Shown piece by piece: positions 17,692 to 26,841 of a stretch of DNA of 64,000 bases. The stretch comes from Cupriavidus sp. AU9028. GTDB lineage: Bacteria; Pseudomonadota; Gammaproteobacteria; Burkholderiales; Burkholderiaceae. A program made the translations under genes and the position numbers. The notes beneath the pieces were generated by a model. The model had not been told where the DNA came from and did no database searches. It saw only the letters and a program-made list of their open reading frames with translations. The stretch is from assembly GCF_019795295.1 (NCBI RefSeq), contig NZ_JAIMCG010000004.1, forward strand, positions 186,001 to 250,000. Reading direction: 5' to 3'. Positions within the stretch are counted from its first letter, which is position 1. The number at the start of each line of letters is the position of its first letter.

Positions 17692-19890
17692 TCAACCCCC
17701 ATCCTGTTCCAGCCGGGCGCGCTTGAGCGCGCGCATCTCGACGGCCTCCGGGTCTTCCGCCGGCAGCGGCTGCAAGCCTTCCGGATAGTCGGCCGGATCG
17801 ACCCCATCCAGCTGCAAGCGCAGATGGGCCACCGCGGCAGGCTGCTCGTCAGGCGGCAGCACCGTGGCAAGCCGGCGCATCGCCGTCAACGGCAGCGCGC
17901 GCTGGCCGGCCGGCAGGCGCTCCAGCATTGTCATCAGTTCGATCCATCGTTCGAGGCGCTGGTCCGGGCCGTACGCCGCCGTCGTGACTTCGTCCGCGAG
18001 CGCGGCGACCAGCCGCGGGCGGCAAACGGCCGGCAGCGCGTCGATGTGCTCGACCAGATGCTCCCAATAGGGACTGCCGACACTGCCGGGCACGACCACC
18101 CGCAGCCAGGTGGCCCGCGCCATCGGCGGGAGGGGCCGCAGCACGTCGAACAGCTGCCGCACGCGAGCAGGGCCGATGGCGACGCGGTCCAGCTGCCGCA
18201 CCAGTACCGCCCAGAAATGGCGCCGGTGATCCACCGGCAAGGTATCGATCCGGTTGCGCAGCACGTGCCAGACTGCGGGCTGCAGGTGAGGCGCCAGTTG
18301 CGGCACCGCCCGGATCAGGCCCGCCATCGCCGCCAACTGCGCATTGGCGGGCAGCGCGTCCACGTCGGCCAGATAGTGGCTCCATTGCTGGCGCGCGACG
18401 AGCGGGCTGTGCATGCAGTGCTCCAGCACCGCCACCCGGGTTCTCCGGTCGACATTGCCGAGCCACTGCAGCAGTGCTGTCATCCGGCCGTCGTCGGCGC
18501 CCTCCTGATCCAGTGCGACAGCGTCCGCCAGCGAGCGCAGCGGCCCCTGCCGGACCTGCGCTGGCAGCCGCGCAGTGACCGCGTGGAACACTTCCCACCA
18601 GATCTGCCGCCGCTGCTCGGGAGCCGGCAAGCGTCCCGCGTAGTCGGCACGCACGGCGAGCAGCCCGGCCTGCTCCGTCACCGGCAAATGGTGCAGCTGC
18701 GCCATCAGCAGGGGCCACTTCCAGGACTCGTCGCCTGGTGCGAGCGCGCGCCGGCCGAACTGCTCCAAACACGCCGCGCGAAGCGAAGGCGGCAAATCGA
18801 GATCCAGGCTCGCTTGCCAGACTCGTTCGAAGCGCGCGCGCAAGCCGGGGCCGTCGTAGGCCAACAAGGCTTCGAAAGCCGCCACCTGCGCTTGTGGCGG
18901 CAGCGCGGTGACGGCATCGAAGAGCCGATTCCAGCATCGCTGCGTCGGCGCGAGCTGCTGCTGCGCCGGGGCGGGGTGGTCCCCCATGGCTTGCGCCGCA
19001 AGCTGACGCGCAAGCGCGGCGAGCACGCACGCTTGTTCCGCGGAGGGTTTCCCGTCGGGATCGCGCAGGCGGTCGGCGGCCGCCAGGTAAGCCAGGAATC
19101 GCTCGTCCCGTTCGGACACCGTGCGCAACGGAAACGGCTTGAGCAGCTGGGCGATCAAATGCCCGCGCGCCGCCGGGCGCGGCAGCGCCAGCGCGATCTC
19201 CAGCCAGCCCCGCAGGTCGTGCCCTGCCAGCGCCTGGTCGACGGGCGGCATGGCGCTCAGGCATCGGCTCAGCGGCTCTTCCTGCTGCGCCGGGTCCAGC
19301 TGCAACACCGCCCGCATCAACCGCTCCTCCGCCCCGCGGGCGCGCAGGGCGCCCATGCGCGGCGCCGCGGCAGCGGCGAGGGCGTGCAGCGGCAGCGCAC
19401 GCTCAGGCGCGGGCAGGGCCTGGACCGCCACGAGCATCCTTGCAACGGCAGGGGCAGCGAGCGCCCGGTCCAGGCGTGGGAGGCATTGCGCCACCTGCGC
19501 CAGCCAGCCGCTGCGCGCGCGCGCCGACAACAGCGGTGTGTCGAGGCTGCGGAGCGCGCGTAGCAGCCCGGACATCGAGGCGAGTTCGGCCAGCTCGTGC
19601 CGCAAGCGCTCGTCCAGGGACCACCTGCCGAGGCTGGCCTGGAAGTCGTGGCTGCATCGCAACCAGCGCGATCCGTCGCGAGCCGGCAGGAAGCCCGCGA
19701 TGCGCAGCACCAGCTCCAGCGGCAACGCATGGATGGGGCCCGGTGGCGGCTCTGCATCCGACTGTTGTTGCAACTGCAGGAGCACAGCCGCCGCATCGCC
19801 TTCCGGCAAGGTGGGCTCCGCCGGCGGGTTGCCGTCGGTGGCATCGGGAGAGGCTCCCGCCTGGCTGGCGGGCGCGAGAGAGCCGAGCAT
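17692..19890 (-). CDS. F-box-like protein with tandem helical repeats, candidate type III effector
   Basis: A 732-residue protein. Residues 1-51 are rich in Ala, Pro, Ser and Gln and contain no Lys or Arg; the first 12 residues have no Asp or Glu, as in type III secretion signals. Residues about 52-92 match an F-box: HALPLELVLRIAGFL, then a polar turn and RWLRCSHDFQ. From about residue 150 to 680 there are ten or more helical repeats of the form W-x2-L-x3-V-x2-LP-x3-R-x4-L-x2-L, for example WSHYLADVDALPANAQLAAM and WEHLVEHIDALPAVCRPRL. F-box effectors are known in Ralstonia (GALA) but carry leucine-rich repeats. A GGAG site precedes the ATG. It sits alone between core genes. Effector status is inference. 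Confidence 0.7.
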   Translation of the reverse strand: MLGSLAPASQAGASPDATDGNPPAEPTLPEGDAAAVLLQLQQQSDAEPPPGPIHALPLELVLRIAGFLPARDGSRWLRCSHDFQASLGRWSLDERLRHELAELASMSGLLRALRSLDTPLLSARARSGWLAQVAQCLPRLDRALAAPAVARMLVAVQALPAPERALPLHALAAAAAPRMGALRARGAEERLMRAVLQLDPAQQEEPLSRCLSAMPPVDQALAGHDLRGWLEIALALPRPAARGHLIAQLLKPFPLRTVSERDERFLAYLAAADRLRDPDGKPSAEQACVLAALARQLAAQAMGDHPAPAQQQLAPTQRCWNRLFDAVTALPPQAQVAAFEALLAYDGPGLRARFERVWQASLDLDLPPSLRAACLEQFGRRALAPGDESWKWPLLMAQLHHLPVTEQAGLLAVRADYAGRLPAPEQRRQIWWEVFHAVTARLPAQVRQGPLRSLADAVALDQEGADDGRMTALLQWLGNVDRRTRVAVLEHCMHSPLVARQQWSHYLADVDALPANAQLAAMAGLIRAVPQLAPHLQPAVWHVLRNRIDTLPVDHRRHFWAVLVRQLDRVAIGPARVRQLFDVLRPLPPMARATWLRVVVPGSVGSPYWEHLVEHIDALPAVCRPRLVAALADEVTTAAYGPDQRLERWIELMTMLERLPAGQRALPLTAMRRLATVLPPDEQPAAVAHLRLQLDGVDPADYPEGLQPLPAEDPEAVEMRALKRARLEQDGG

Positions 19891-20028
19891 GATCGCTCCT
19901 GCAGGAGTGGAAAAGGCGCCAGTGTTTCCCTCGCCCGCCTGCCCGGCTATCGAATTGGTGCGGCCCCTTGCGAGCGCGCCGTTGCGTGGCCCCCCCTCAC
20001 CGGGGCGCCCCTTTGGCCGCCCATCGCC

Positions 20029-21273
20029 TTAGCCATCCAGCGCCGCGAGTGCCCGCTCCACCGCCTCCACGCGAGCGGCATGGATGCGCTCTCGGATCCG
20101 TTCGGGCTGCCCCTCGCATGCCTTGGCGATGGCCCCTGCATCGACGGCGGCGGCGGCTTCGCGGGCGGCCAGCAGGCGTGCGGGCTGCGGATACTCGCGC
20201 TGCTCCAGGCCCAGCCTGCCACGCGCATCGGCCTCGCAGGCCTGCAGGGCCTCGGCGAAACGGGCCGGCTTGCGCAAGGCATCGCAACGCTCCAGCAGGC
20301 GCGTGACGGCCGCCGCGCCGAATTCAAGGGAGCGGTGGATATTGCCGTGCTCGCGCGCGACCAGCACGGCCAGATCGCGGCAGTCGTTCGGCACGCGCAG
20401 CCGGCGGCAGACCTGCTCGACCAGCGTCACGCTGCGCTGCTCGTGCCCGATGTGTTTGGGCAGGACGTGCTCGGGCGTGGTGCCCTTGCCCAGGTCGTGC
20501 ACCAGCGCCGCGAACCGCACCGCCAGCGTCGTTCCCATCGCGGCAGCGGTATCGAGCACCATCATGACGTGCACGCCGGTATCGACTTCGGGGTGATAGT
20601 CCGCGCGCTGCGGCACCCCCCAGAGCCGGTCCAGTTCGGGAATGAGCCGGGCCAGCGCACCGCACTCGCGCAGCACCTCGAACATGCGGGAGGGACGCGC
20701 TTCCATCAACCCGCGCGCCAGCTCCTGCCAGACGCGCTCCGGCACCAGCGCATCGACCTCGCCGGCGTGGACCATCTCCTTCATCAGGACCAGCGTGTCC
20801 GCGGCCACGGTGAAGTCCGCGAATCGGGCGGCGAACCGCGCCAGCCGCAGGATACGCACTGGGTCTTCGGCGAAGGCCGGCGAGACATGACGGAAGACCC
20901 GCGCCTGCAGGTCACGCTGCCCGCCGTAGGGGTCGATCACCGGACCGGTCAGCTCGCCCGCATCGTCCACCGCCTGCGCCATCGCGTTGATGGTCAGGTC
21001 ACGCCGGATCAGATCGTCCTCGAGCGTGACATCGGGCGCGCAGTAGAAGGCAAAGCCCTTGTAGCCGGCGGCGGTCTTGCGCTCGGTCCGTGCCAGCGCA
21101 TATTCCTCGCGGGTGCGCGGATGCAGGAACACCGGGAAGTCCTTGCCGACCGGCTTGAAGCCGGCGGCCTCCATCTGTGCCGGCGTGGCGCCGACCACCA
21201 CGTAGTCCCGGTCCTGGCTGGGGGCGCCCAGCAGGGTGTCGCGAATGGCGCCGCCCACGGCGTAGATCTGCAT
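20029..21273 (-). CDS. cca: CCA tRNA nucleotidyltransferase, multifunctional
   Basis: A 414-residue class II CCA-adding enzyme, close to the E. coli length. The head domain starts MQIYAVGGAIRD and has DRDYVVVG, and the RRDLTINAMA motif follows. The C-terminal half has an HD phosphohydrolase motif (ALVHDLGKGTTP), which gives the proteobacterial enzyme phosphatase and phosphodiesterase activity. It repairs or adds the 3' CCA end of tRNAs. It follows the GST gene by 21 bp on the same strand. Confidence 0.96.
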   Translation of the reverse strand: MQIYAVGGAIRDTLLGAPSQDRDYVVVGATPAQMEAAGFKPVGKDFPVFLHPRTREEYALARTERKTAAGYKGFAFYCAPDVTLEDDLIRRDLTINAMAQAVDDAGELTGPVIDPYGGQRDLQARVFRHVSPAFAEDPVRILRLARFAARFADFTVAADTLVLMKEMVHAGEVDALVPERVWQELARGLMEARPSRMFEVLRECGALARLIPELDRLWGVPQRADYHPEVDTGVHVMMVLDTAAAMGTTLAVRFAALVHDLGKGTTPEHVLPKHIGHEQRSVTLVEQVCRRLRVPNDCRDLAVLVAREHGNIHRSLEFGAAAVTRLLERCDALRKPARFAEALQACEADARGRLGLEQREYPQPARLLAAREAAAAVDAGAIAKACEGQPERIRERIHAARVEAVERALAALDG

Positions 21274-21294
21274 GCGGGTTGGTCCGATGGCGAA

Positions 21295-21984
21295 TCAGCG
21301 GTCGATGATCACCGCTTCGGGGTCGGTGGGCAGCGGCCGATAGGGCTCGTCCGCGACGACGAAATCGCGCTCCTTGCGCGCGCCCTCGATCCATTGCTGC
21401 ATCGCCGGCAGCGCAAGGATGAAGTCGGCGTACGCCTTGGCCGGTTCGGGCAGGTGCACGCCATAGGTAGCGAAGCGCGACACCACCGGCGCGTAGAACG
21501 CGTCCGCGTTGCTGAATTGCCCGAACAGGAACGGGCCGTCCTGCCCATAGCGCTGGCGCGCGTCGGTCCAGATGGCGGCGATGCGGTCGATATCGCGCTG
21601 CACCGCGCGGTTCCAGCCCAGCCCTGGCAGCATGGCGACGATATTCATCGGCATCTGGCTGCGCAGATTGGCAAACCCCGAATGCATTTCGGCACAGATC
21701 GAACGGGCATAGGCGCGCGCCACGGGGTCGGCGGGCCACAGCCGATGCTCGGGAAAGCGCTCGGCGAGATATTCGACGATGGCGAGCGAATCCCAGACGC
21801 GCACGTCGCCGTCGACCAGCACCGGCACCTTGCCGGAGGCCGAATACACGGCGACGTCACGGTCGAAACTGTCGGTGAACAGCCGCAGGTTGGCCTCCTC
21901 GAACGGAATGCCGGCGTGGGTCAGGGCGATCCACGGGCGTAGCGACCAGGAGGAGTAGTTCTTGTTGCCGATGACGAGCTTCAT
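21295..21984 (-). CDS. Glutathione S-transferase family protein
   Basis: A 229-residue GST. The thioredoxin-fold N-terminus starts MKLVIGNKNYSSWSLRPWIA, with the putative catalytic Ser in the NYSSW stretch, then GKVPVLVDGD and DSLAIVEYLAERFP for glutathione binding. The C-terminal half is all-helical, with GPFLFGQFSNADAFYAPVV as the N-capping region. The class resembles the bacterial GST/YfcF-type group rather than a dehalogenase. It is upstream of cca on the same strand. Substrate unknown. Confidence 0.92.
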   Translation of the reverse strand: MKLVIGNKNYSSWSLRPWIALTHAGIPFEEANLRLFTDSFDRDVAVYSASGKVPVLVDGDVRVWDSLAIVEYLAERFPEHRLWPADPVARAYARSICAEMHSGFANLRSQMPMNIVAMLPGLGWNRAVQRDIDRIAAIWTDARQRYGQDGPFLFGQFSNADAFYAPVVSRFATYGVHLPEPAKAYADFILALPAMQQWIEGARKERDFVVADEPYRPLPTDPEAVIIDR

Positions 21985-22173
21985 GTCTGGGTCGTCCTTC
22001 TGTACAAGGAAGCGAAAGGGGCGCGCCGGGCGGATCGCCTGCGCGGTGTGCGTCCGCCACCGATGAAGCGGCGGGCATCAGCCATTCTAGCGAGAGGCGT
22101 CTTCTTCACAAAACGAAGATCGCTGACAAGCGCTGCGAATGGCGCTAGCAAGCGGCCCCTCTCCCGCGTGCCG

Positions 22174-23196
22174 TTAGCCCCGGTGCACGCTTCCCCGCAT
22201 TTCGCGCTGCCGCGCTTCCTTCAGCCGCCCGAGCACGTCGCCGAGCACCGCTTCCAGGCTGGTCGGCTGCAAATGCAGCTCGGGCGCGATCGGCCCGGTG
22301 AGCACGTTGTCCAGGCGCATCGAATCGAGATTGTCCCGGCTCATCAGCGGCCCGCCCGGCAGATGCTCCAGCACCGCCGCCTGCACCCGCGACAGCGCAT
22401 CCGGCAACGGCACGATGGGACGGGGATGGCCCGACGCTTCCCCCGCCATCCGCACCAGTTCCTCCAGCGTGTAGGCACGCGGCCCGCCCAGTTCGTACAC
22501 GCGGCCGATGGTGGCCGGTGCCGCCATCGCGTTGATCAGCGCCTGCGCGACATCGAGCACGTAGACCGGCTGGAAGCGGGCCTTCGCGCAAGCGAGCGGC
22601 ACCACGGGAGCATGCCGCTGCAGGCTGGCAAACAGGTTCAGGAAATGATCGTCGGGGCCGAACACCACCGAGGGACGGAAGACGGTCCAGTCCAGGCCGC
22701 TCTCGCGCACCAGCCGCTCGCCGTCGCCCTTGCTGCGCAGATACATCGATGGTCCGCTGCTGTCGGCGCCGAGCGCGCTCATATGGAGCAGCCGCCGCAC
22801 ACCGGTACGGCGCATCGATTCGACCAGCCGGCGCGGCAGCTCGACATGCGCCTCGGCAAACGCCTTGCCATAGGGGTGGCCGCGGTCGCCGTGCAGCACG
22901 CCGACCAGGTTGACGACGATGCCCTGGCGGCCCAGGCTGCCGATGGCCCGGTCCAGCTCGGACTCGTTGGCCAGGTCCAGCACCATGATCTCGACACGGG
23001 GCAGCTCGAGCAGCTCGCCCGAATGGGTCAGGTTGCGCGTGGTCAGGATGATCCGCTCGGGATCGATGCCGGGCTCGACCAGCGTGCCCTGCTCCAGCGG
23101 CGGACTGCCGCCTCCGGCCAGGCCGGTCAGCCGCGCCGCCAGATGACTGCCGATGAAGCCGGTCCCGCCGATGACCAGAACATTGCTCGTGAGCAT
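22174..23196 (-). CDS. Complex I NDUFA9-like NAD(P)-binding SDR protein
   Basis: A 340-residue extended/atypical SDR. It begins MLTSNVLVIGGTGFIGSHLA with the GGTGFIG dinucleotide fold, then INLVGVLHGDRGHPYGKAF-like and LHMSALGADSSGPSMYLRSKG, typical of the NDUFA9 subunit family found as free proteins in Betaproteobacteria. The ATG at 23196 is chosen because a GGGGAGAGG site lies just before it. Roles in quinone or lipid handling have been suggested for the family but not shown. It lies downstream of slt on the same strand. Confidence 0.9.
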   Translation of the reverse strand: MLTSNVLVIGGTGFIGSHLAARLTGLAGGGSPPLEQGTLVEPGIDPERIILTTRNLTHSGELLELPRVEIMVLDLANESELDRAIGSLGRQGIVVNLVGVLHGDRGHPYGKAFAEAHVELPRRLVESMRRTGVRRLLHMSALGADSSGPSMYLRSKGDGERLVRESGLDWTVFRPSVVFGPDDHFLNLFASLQRHAPVVPLACAKARFQPVYVLDVAQALINAMAAPATIGRVYELGGPRAYTLEELVRMAGEASGHPRPIVPLPDALSRVQAAVLEHLPGGPLMSRDNLDSMRLDNVLTGPIAPELHLQPTSLEAVLGDVLGRLKEARQREMRGSVHRG

Positions 23197-23303
23197 GACG
23201 CCTCTCCCCAACGAAGCCGCGGCGGAACGGCTCCGCCGGGCGGTTTGTCGATGCAGTGCACGCGCTACGCAAGTCCCGGGCCGGCCCGGCCCCCGGGGTT
23301 CGA

Positions 23304-25268
23304 TCAGGGCAGGCTGGTGGTGGTCACCGACGACGGCGTCACGTTGCCCAGCCGCGCCTTCAGCGACTGCGGGTGTCCGTGCACCAGGGCAGCGTAGTAC
23401 GTGGCGTTGGACAGTACGTTCTTCACATAGGTCCGCGTCTCGCTGAACGGGATCGTTTCCGCGAAGATCGCGCCCTCGACCGGACCGCTCAGCGTGCTGC
23501 GCCAGCTCTTGGGCCGGCCCGGACCGGCGTTGTACGCGGCCGACGCGAGGGTCTGCGAGCTCTCCAGATCCGTCAGCACCATGTTCATGTAGCTGGTGCC
23601 GAGCAGGATGTTGACGTTCGGATCGCTCATCATCGACGGCGAGAAGTCCGTCATGCCGATCTTGCGCGCGACGTACTTGGCAGTCGCCGGCATTACCTGC
23701 ATCAGGCCATGCGCGCCGGCGGACGAGCGCGCGTTCATGATGAAGCGCGACTCCTGCCGGATGATGCCGTAGGCCCAGGGCAGGTCCAGCCCGGCGTCCT
23801 CGGTGGCGCGCTGCATGATGTCGCGGAACGGCATCAGGAAACGCAACGAGAAGTCATGCTCGACCTTGGTCCGGTCGGCGGTATTGACGGTGCGGTCCAG
23901 CAGCGAAAGCGTCTTCGCGTACTCGGCGGCGGCCAGCAGTTCCTGGTCGCTCATGCCACGCAGCTCCCAGTTCCACTCGCGGTTGCCTTCGAAGCGCATG
24001 TCCATGTCGTAGAACGCCTTGGCGCGCTGGAAACCGGCGCGCTTTCGCATCGCCCGCACATCGCCACCGCTGACGCGGGTCTGCGGCGGCAGCGTGATGC
24101 GGCTACCCAGCTCTTCCAGCGCCAGCTGGCCGTAGAAATGGAATCCGGTCGCGATCGATTCGAACTGCTGGCGCGCCTCGGCGCCGCGCCCGGCCGCCAG
24201 CAGCGCCCGGCCCTGCCAGTAGGTCCAGGCCGGATCGCGCCCACGCAGTTCGGGCCGCATCCGTTCAATCGACTGCTGCACCTGCTTCCAGTCCCCCTGC
24301 CGCAGCGCCGCGCGCACGCGCCACTCCTGCGTCTCGGTGGACAGCCACTGGTCGCCGCCCAGGTCGAGTTGACGGCGGAAGTAGCCAGCGGCATCCGGCA
24401 GCAGCTTCTTGGCGGCATATTGCCCGACCACGCCCCAGGCGGCGCCCTGCTCGTCGCGCGACAGCGCGCCGCCGCTGGCGTTGATGTAGGCCGCCGCCTG
24501 CGACGGATCGTTGCGCGCCATCTTCACCACCATCGCCAGGGTGTCGCTGTCCACGCGGGCGTCCGGCACCAGCGCGGCGATCTTCGCCGCCAGCGTGGTG
24601 AAGTTCTGCTCCAGCGCCAGGCGCGCCTGGAAGGCCACGTCCTGGCGGGTGATCTGCTGGCTCTGGTACAGGTAGCCGATCAGGTCCACGCACGCTTCGC
24701 CGTAATAGCGCGGGTCGGTCAGCATGGCGTTCGCCTCGGCGGCGACGTTGTTGCCCTTGAGCGCGCGCGACAGCAGCGCGTAGCACTCGACCTGGGTGTC
24801 GTCCTTCAGCACGAAGCGCGGATACTCGGCGTCGAAGTTGGCCCAATCGCGCCGCTTGCCGAGCACCAGCAGCCAGTCGTTGCGCATGCGGTCGGCAATC
24901 GCCTCGCCCTTGTAGCGCTGCAGGAAGGCGCGCACTTCGTCGTCCGGCGCGTCGATGCGCGCCAGGCCCGAGGCGTCGAACAACTGCGGCTTGATGCGGA
25001 AGTACTCGACATACGACGGCATCGGGTAATCCACCAGCGTCGCCGAGATGGCATAGGCACGGGCGGCATCGTTGCGCCGAGCGGCCTCCCGCAGCGCCCG
25101 GAATGCGTCGTCCGGATCGCTTGGGATCATGGTCGCCGAAGCCGTTCCTTGCGATACCGTGCGCTTCTGTGCCGATGCCGGCATCGTGATCAGTACGCCG
25201 CTCAGGGCGACCGCGATGGTCGTCAACGCGAACACTCGCGCACGTTGCCGATATACTCCCTTGCGCAT
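23304..25268 (-). CDS. slt: Soluble lytic murein transglycosylase (Slt70-like)
   Basis: A 654-residue periplasmic transglycosylase. A signal peptide ends at about ALITMPASA-Q (residue 33). A long alpha-superhelical U-domain fills the middle. The C-terminal SLT domain has the catalytic Glu in IRQESRFIMNARSSAGAHG, then LMQVMPATAKYVARKIG and SAAYNAGPGRPKSW. It cleaves peptidoglycan glycan strands to anhydromuropeptides. ampG, the importer of such products, is also in this window, though not adjacent. It is divergent from the cyclo-ligase gene. Confidence 0.95.
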   Translation of the reverse strand: MRKGVYRQRARVFALTTIAVALSGVLITMPASAQKRTVSQGTASATMIPSDPDDAFRALREAARRNDAARAYAISATLVDYPMPSYVEYFRIKPQLFDASGLARIDAPDDEVRAFLQRYKGEAIADRMRNDWLLVLGKRRDWANFDAEYPRFVLKDDTQVECYALLSRALKGNNVAAEANAMLTDPRYYGEACVDLIGYLYQSQQITRQDVAFQARLALEQNFTTLAAKIAALVPDARVDSDTLAMVVKMARNDPSQAAAYINASGGALSRDEQGAAWGVVGQYAAKKLLPDAAGYFRRQLDLGGDQWLSTETQEWRVRAALRQGDWKQVQQSIERMRPELRGRDPAWTYWQGRALLAAGRGAEARQQFESIATGFHFYGQLALEELGSRITLPPQTRVSGGDVRAMRKRAGFQRAKAFYDMDMRFEGNREWNWELRGMSDQELLAAAEYAKTLSLLDRTVNTADRTKVEHDFSLRFLMPFRDIMQRATEDAGLDLPWAYGIIRQESRFIMNARSSAGAHGLMQVMPATAKYVARKIGMTDFSPSMMSDPNVNILLGTSYMNMVLTDLESSQTLASAAYNAGPGRPKSWRSTLSGPVEGAIFAETIPFSETRTYVKNVLSNATYYAALVHGHPQSLKARLGNVTPSSVTTTSLP

Positions 25269-25383
25269 CCTTGAAGTTCCTTGTGTTGCCGGCGCGCCGC
25301 ATGTGGCGGTTACAGCGCTCCCGGTCTAGTGTTTGTTTTGAGTCCGATAGCTCGGCGACATTATCACACCCCGCCAAAGCCAA

Positions 25384-26010
25384 ATGCCTGCAGGAACGAG
25401 TGAAAAGCCCGTCGTTTCCGGAGAGTGCCCGGCCCGCGCCGGAACCGTCGGCACACCGGAACCTCCTCCAGCCCGTCCTGCGCTGCGCAAGCAACTGCTT
25501 GCCCTGCGTGCCTCGCAACCCGCGCGTGCAGAACGGGATGCCCGCATCGCCTCCCTCCTCGCCGAATTGCTGGACCGCTTGCCGGTGCATTGCCTCGGCT
25601 TCTATTGGCCGATCCAGTACGAGTTCGATGCCCGCCGCGTCGTTTCCGACTGGCTGGGCGCCGCGCCCGGGCGCACCGCGGCGCTGCCGGTCGTTGCCCA
25701 GCCGGCGGCGCCACTGGACTTTCATCTGTGGACGCCCGACGTGCCGATGCGCGAAGGCCGGTATGGCATCCCGGTGCCGGACGGGACCGACGCGGTGCAG
25801 CCCGACGCCTTGCTGATTCCCTGTGTCGGCTTCAGCAGCGATAAGTTCCGCCTGGGATACGGCGGCGGCTTCTATGACCGCACCCTCGCCGCGCTGCCGC
25901 AGCGCCCGCTGGCCATCGGCATCGGCTATGAGGCGTGCCGGTTGACGCTCGAGGTGGAGGAGCACGACGTGCCGATGGATTGGCTGGTGACGGAGGCCGG
26001 CGCCGCCTGA
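25384..26010 (+). CDS. 5-formyltetrahydrofolate cyclo-ligase
   Basis: A 208-residue MTHFS/YgfA-type enzyme. It carries RPALRKQLLALRASQPA in the N-terminal helix, FYWPIQYEFD, and the diagnostic ATP/folate loop GYGGGFYDRTLA. It converts 5-formyl-THF to methenyl-THF with ATP. The first 30 residues (Gly/Pro-rich) are not usual; a shorter start would leave the helix intact, but no better ATG is present. It is divergent from slt across 115 bp. Confidence 0.92.
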   Translation: MPAGTSEKPVVSGECPARAGTVGTPEPPPARPALRKQLLALRASQPARAERDARIASLLAELLDRLPVHCLGFYWPIQYEFDARRVVSDWLGAAPGRTAALPVVAQPAAPLDFHLWTPDVPMREGRYGIPVPDGTDAVQPDALLIPCVGFSSDKFRLGYGGGFYDRTLAALPQRPLAIGIGYEACRLTLEVEEHDVPMDWLVTEAGAA

Positions 26011-26045
26011 GCCAAGGGCGCGCTTGCCGAGGCCGCGTCAAGGGA

Positions 26046-26801
26046 TCAAGGACGCGACGGCATCAGGCCATCCACCACGGCGCGCATGCGGCGCCAGTGC
26101 GATCCTTCCCAGAACACCCGCAGGCACACATCGCAGGTGGAAAAGCGCTGATGACGCTCGCGCACCGCGGGCGGCACGCGCTCGCCCACATCCTCGGCCC
26201 CGACCCGGCGCAGCGGTGCATTGCAGGACAGGCAGAGCGAAAACGGGCGTAGCTGGCGTGCCAGCTCCAGCCGGTCGAAGACTTCCTGCAGCTGCGCATG
26301 CGGCTTCAGCGCCCGCACATAGCAACCGTGCGCGATGCTGGCGCGCTTGAGCAGTTCGCGGTCGCGCGTCAGCACCACGCGCTGCTCACGGGCAGCGATG
26401 TCCTCGATCTCGCGGTCGTCGTAGCCGTTGTCGTAGAGCGTGTCGTAGCCGGTCAGGCGCAGCAGGTGGGCAAGCCCGCCCAGATGGGCGTCGGCGACGA
26501 AGCGGATCACGGCGAGCGGCTCGCGCAGCATCCCGGCCGGCACGGGCGGCAGCATGCCGCGGGACACGGCCCCGGGCGGAAAGACCTCGACGCGGTCGCC
26601 CTCTTCGAGCAGGCGGTCGAAGCCGGCCGGCTGCCCGTTGACGAGAATCGCCTCGACCTCGGTGTGGGGAATGCCCAGCGCCTCGATCATGTGCTTGGCG
26701 CTGGCCGCGCGTGCGCAGGGGCAGGTGCAATCGCGCCCGCGCAGCCGGGAAGGAAGGAAATCGTTCAGCTCGGCGTGGAAGCGGAACGTGGCGGTAACCA
26801 T
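26046..26801 (-). CDS. Mut7-C RNase-domain protein with N-terminal ubiquitin-like domain
   Basis: A 251-residue two-domain protein. Residues 1 to about 78 resemble a beta-grasp (ThiS/MoaD-like) fold: TATFRFHAELNDFLP, then HTEVEAILVNGQPAGFDRLL and GDRVEVFPP. Residues about 95-250 are a PIN-related Mut7-C domain: RFVADAHLGGLAHLLRLTGYD, REQRVVLTRDRELL, and a zinc-ribbon end with CLSCNAPLRR and CDVCLRVFWEGSHW. The acidic residues (Asp in VADAHLG and TRDREL) fit a nuclease centre. The fusion is a known family arrangement but the target is unknown. It is close to metF but separately punctuated. Confidence 0.88.
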   Translation of the reverse strand: MVTATFRFHAELNDFLPSRLRGRDCTCPCARAASAKHMIEALGIPHTEVEAILVNGQPAGFDRLLEEGDRVEVFPPGAVSRGMLPPVPAGMLREPLAVIRFVADAHLGGLAHLLRLTGYDTLYDNGYDDREIEDIAAREQRVVLTRDRELLKRASIAHGCYVRALKPHAQLQEVFDRLELARQLRPFSLCLSCNAPLRRVGAEDVGERVPPAVRERHQRFSTCDVCLRVFWEGSHWRRMRAVVDGLMPSRP

Positions 26802-26841
26802 GGCGCCCAGTATGCCACTGGAAGCGCCATGGCAAGCCGCC

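Noticed and set aside
19891-20028. Possible hrp/PIP box before the F-box-like gene
   Set aside because: One TTCG is present on the coding strand but no correctly spaced partner.
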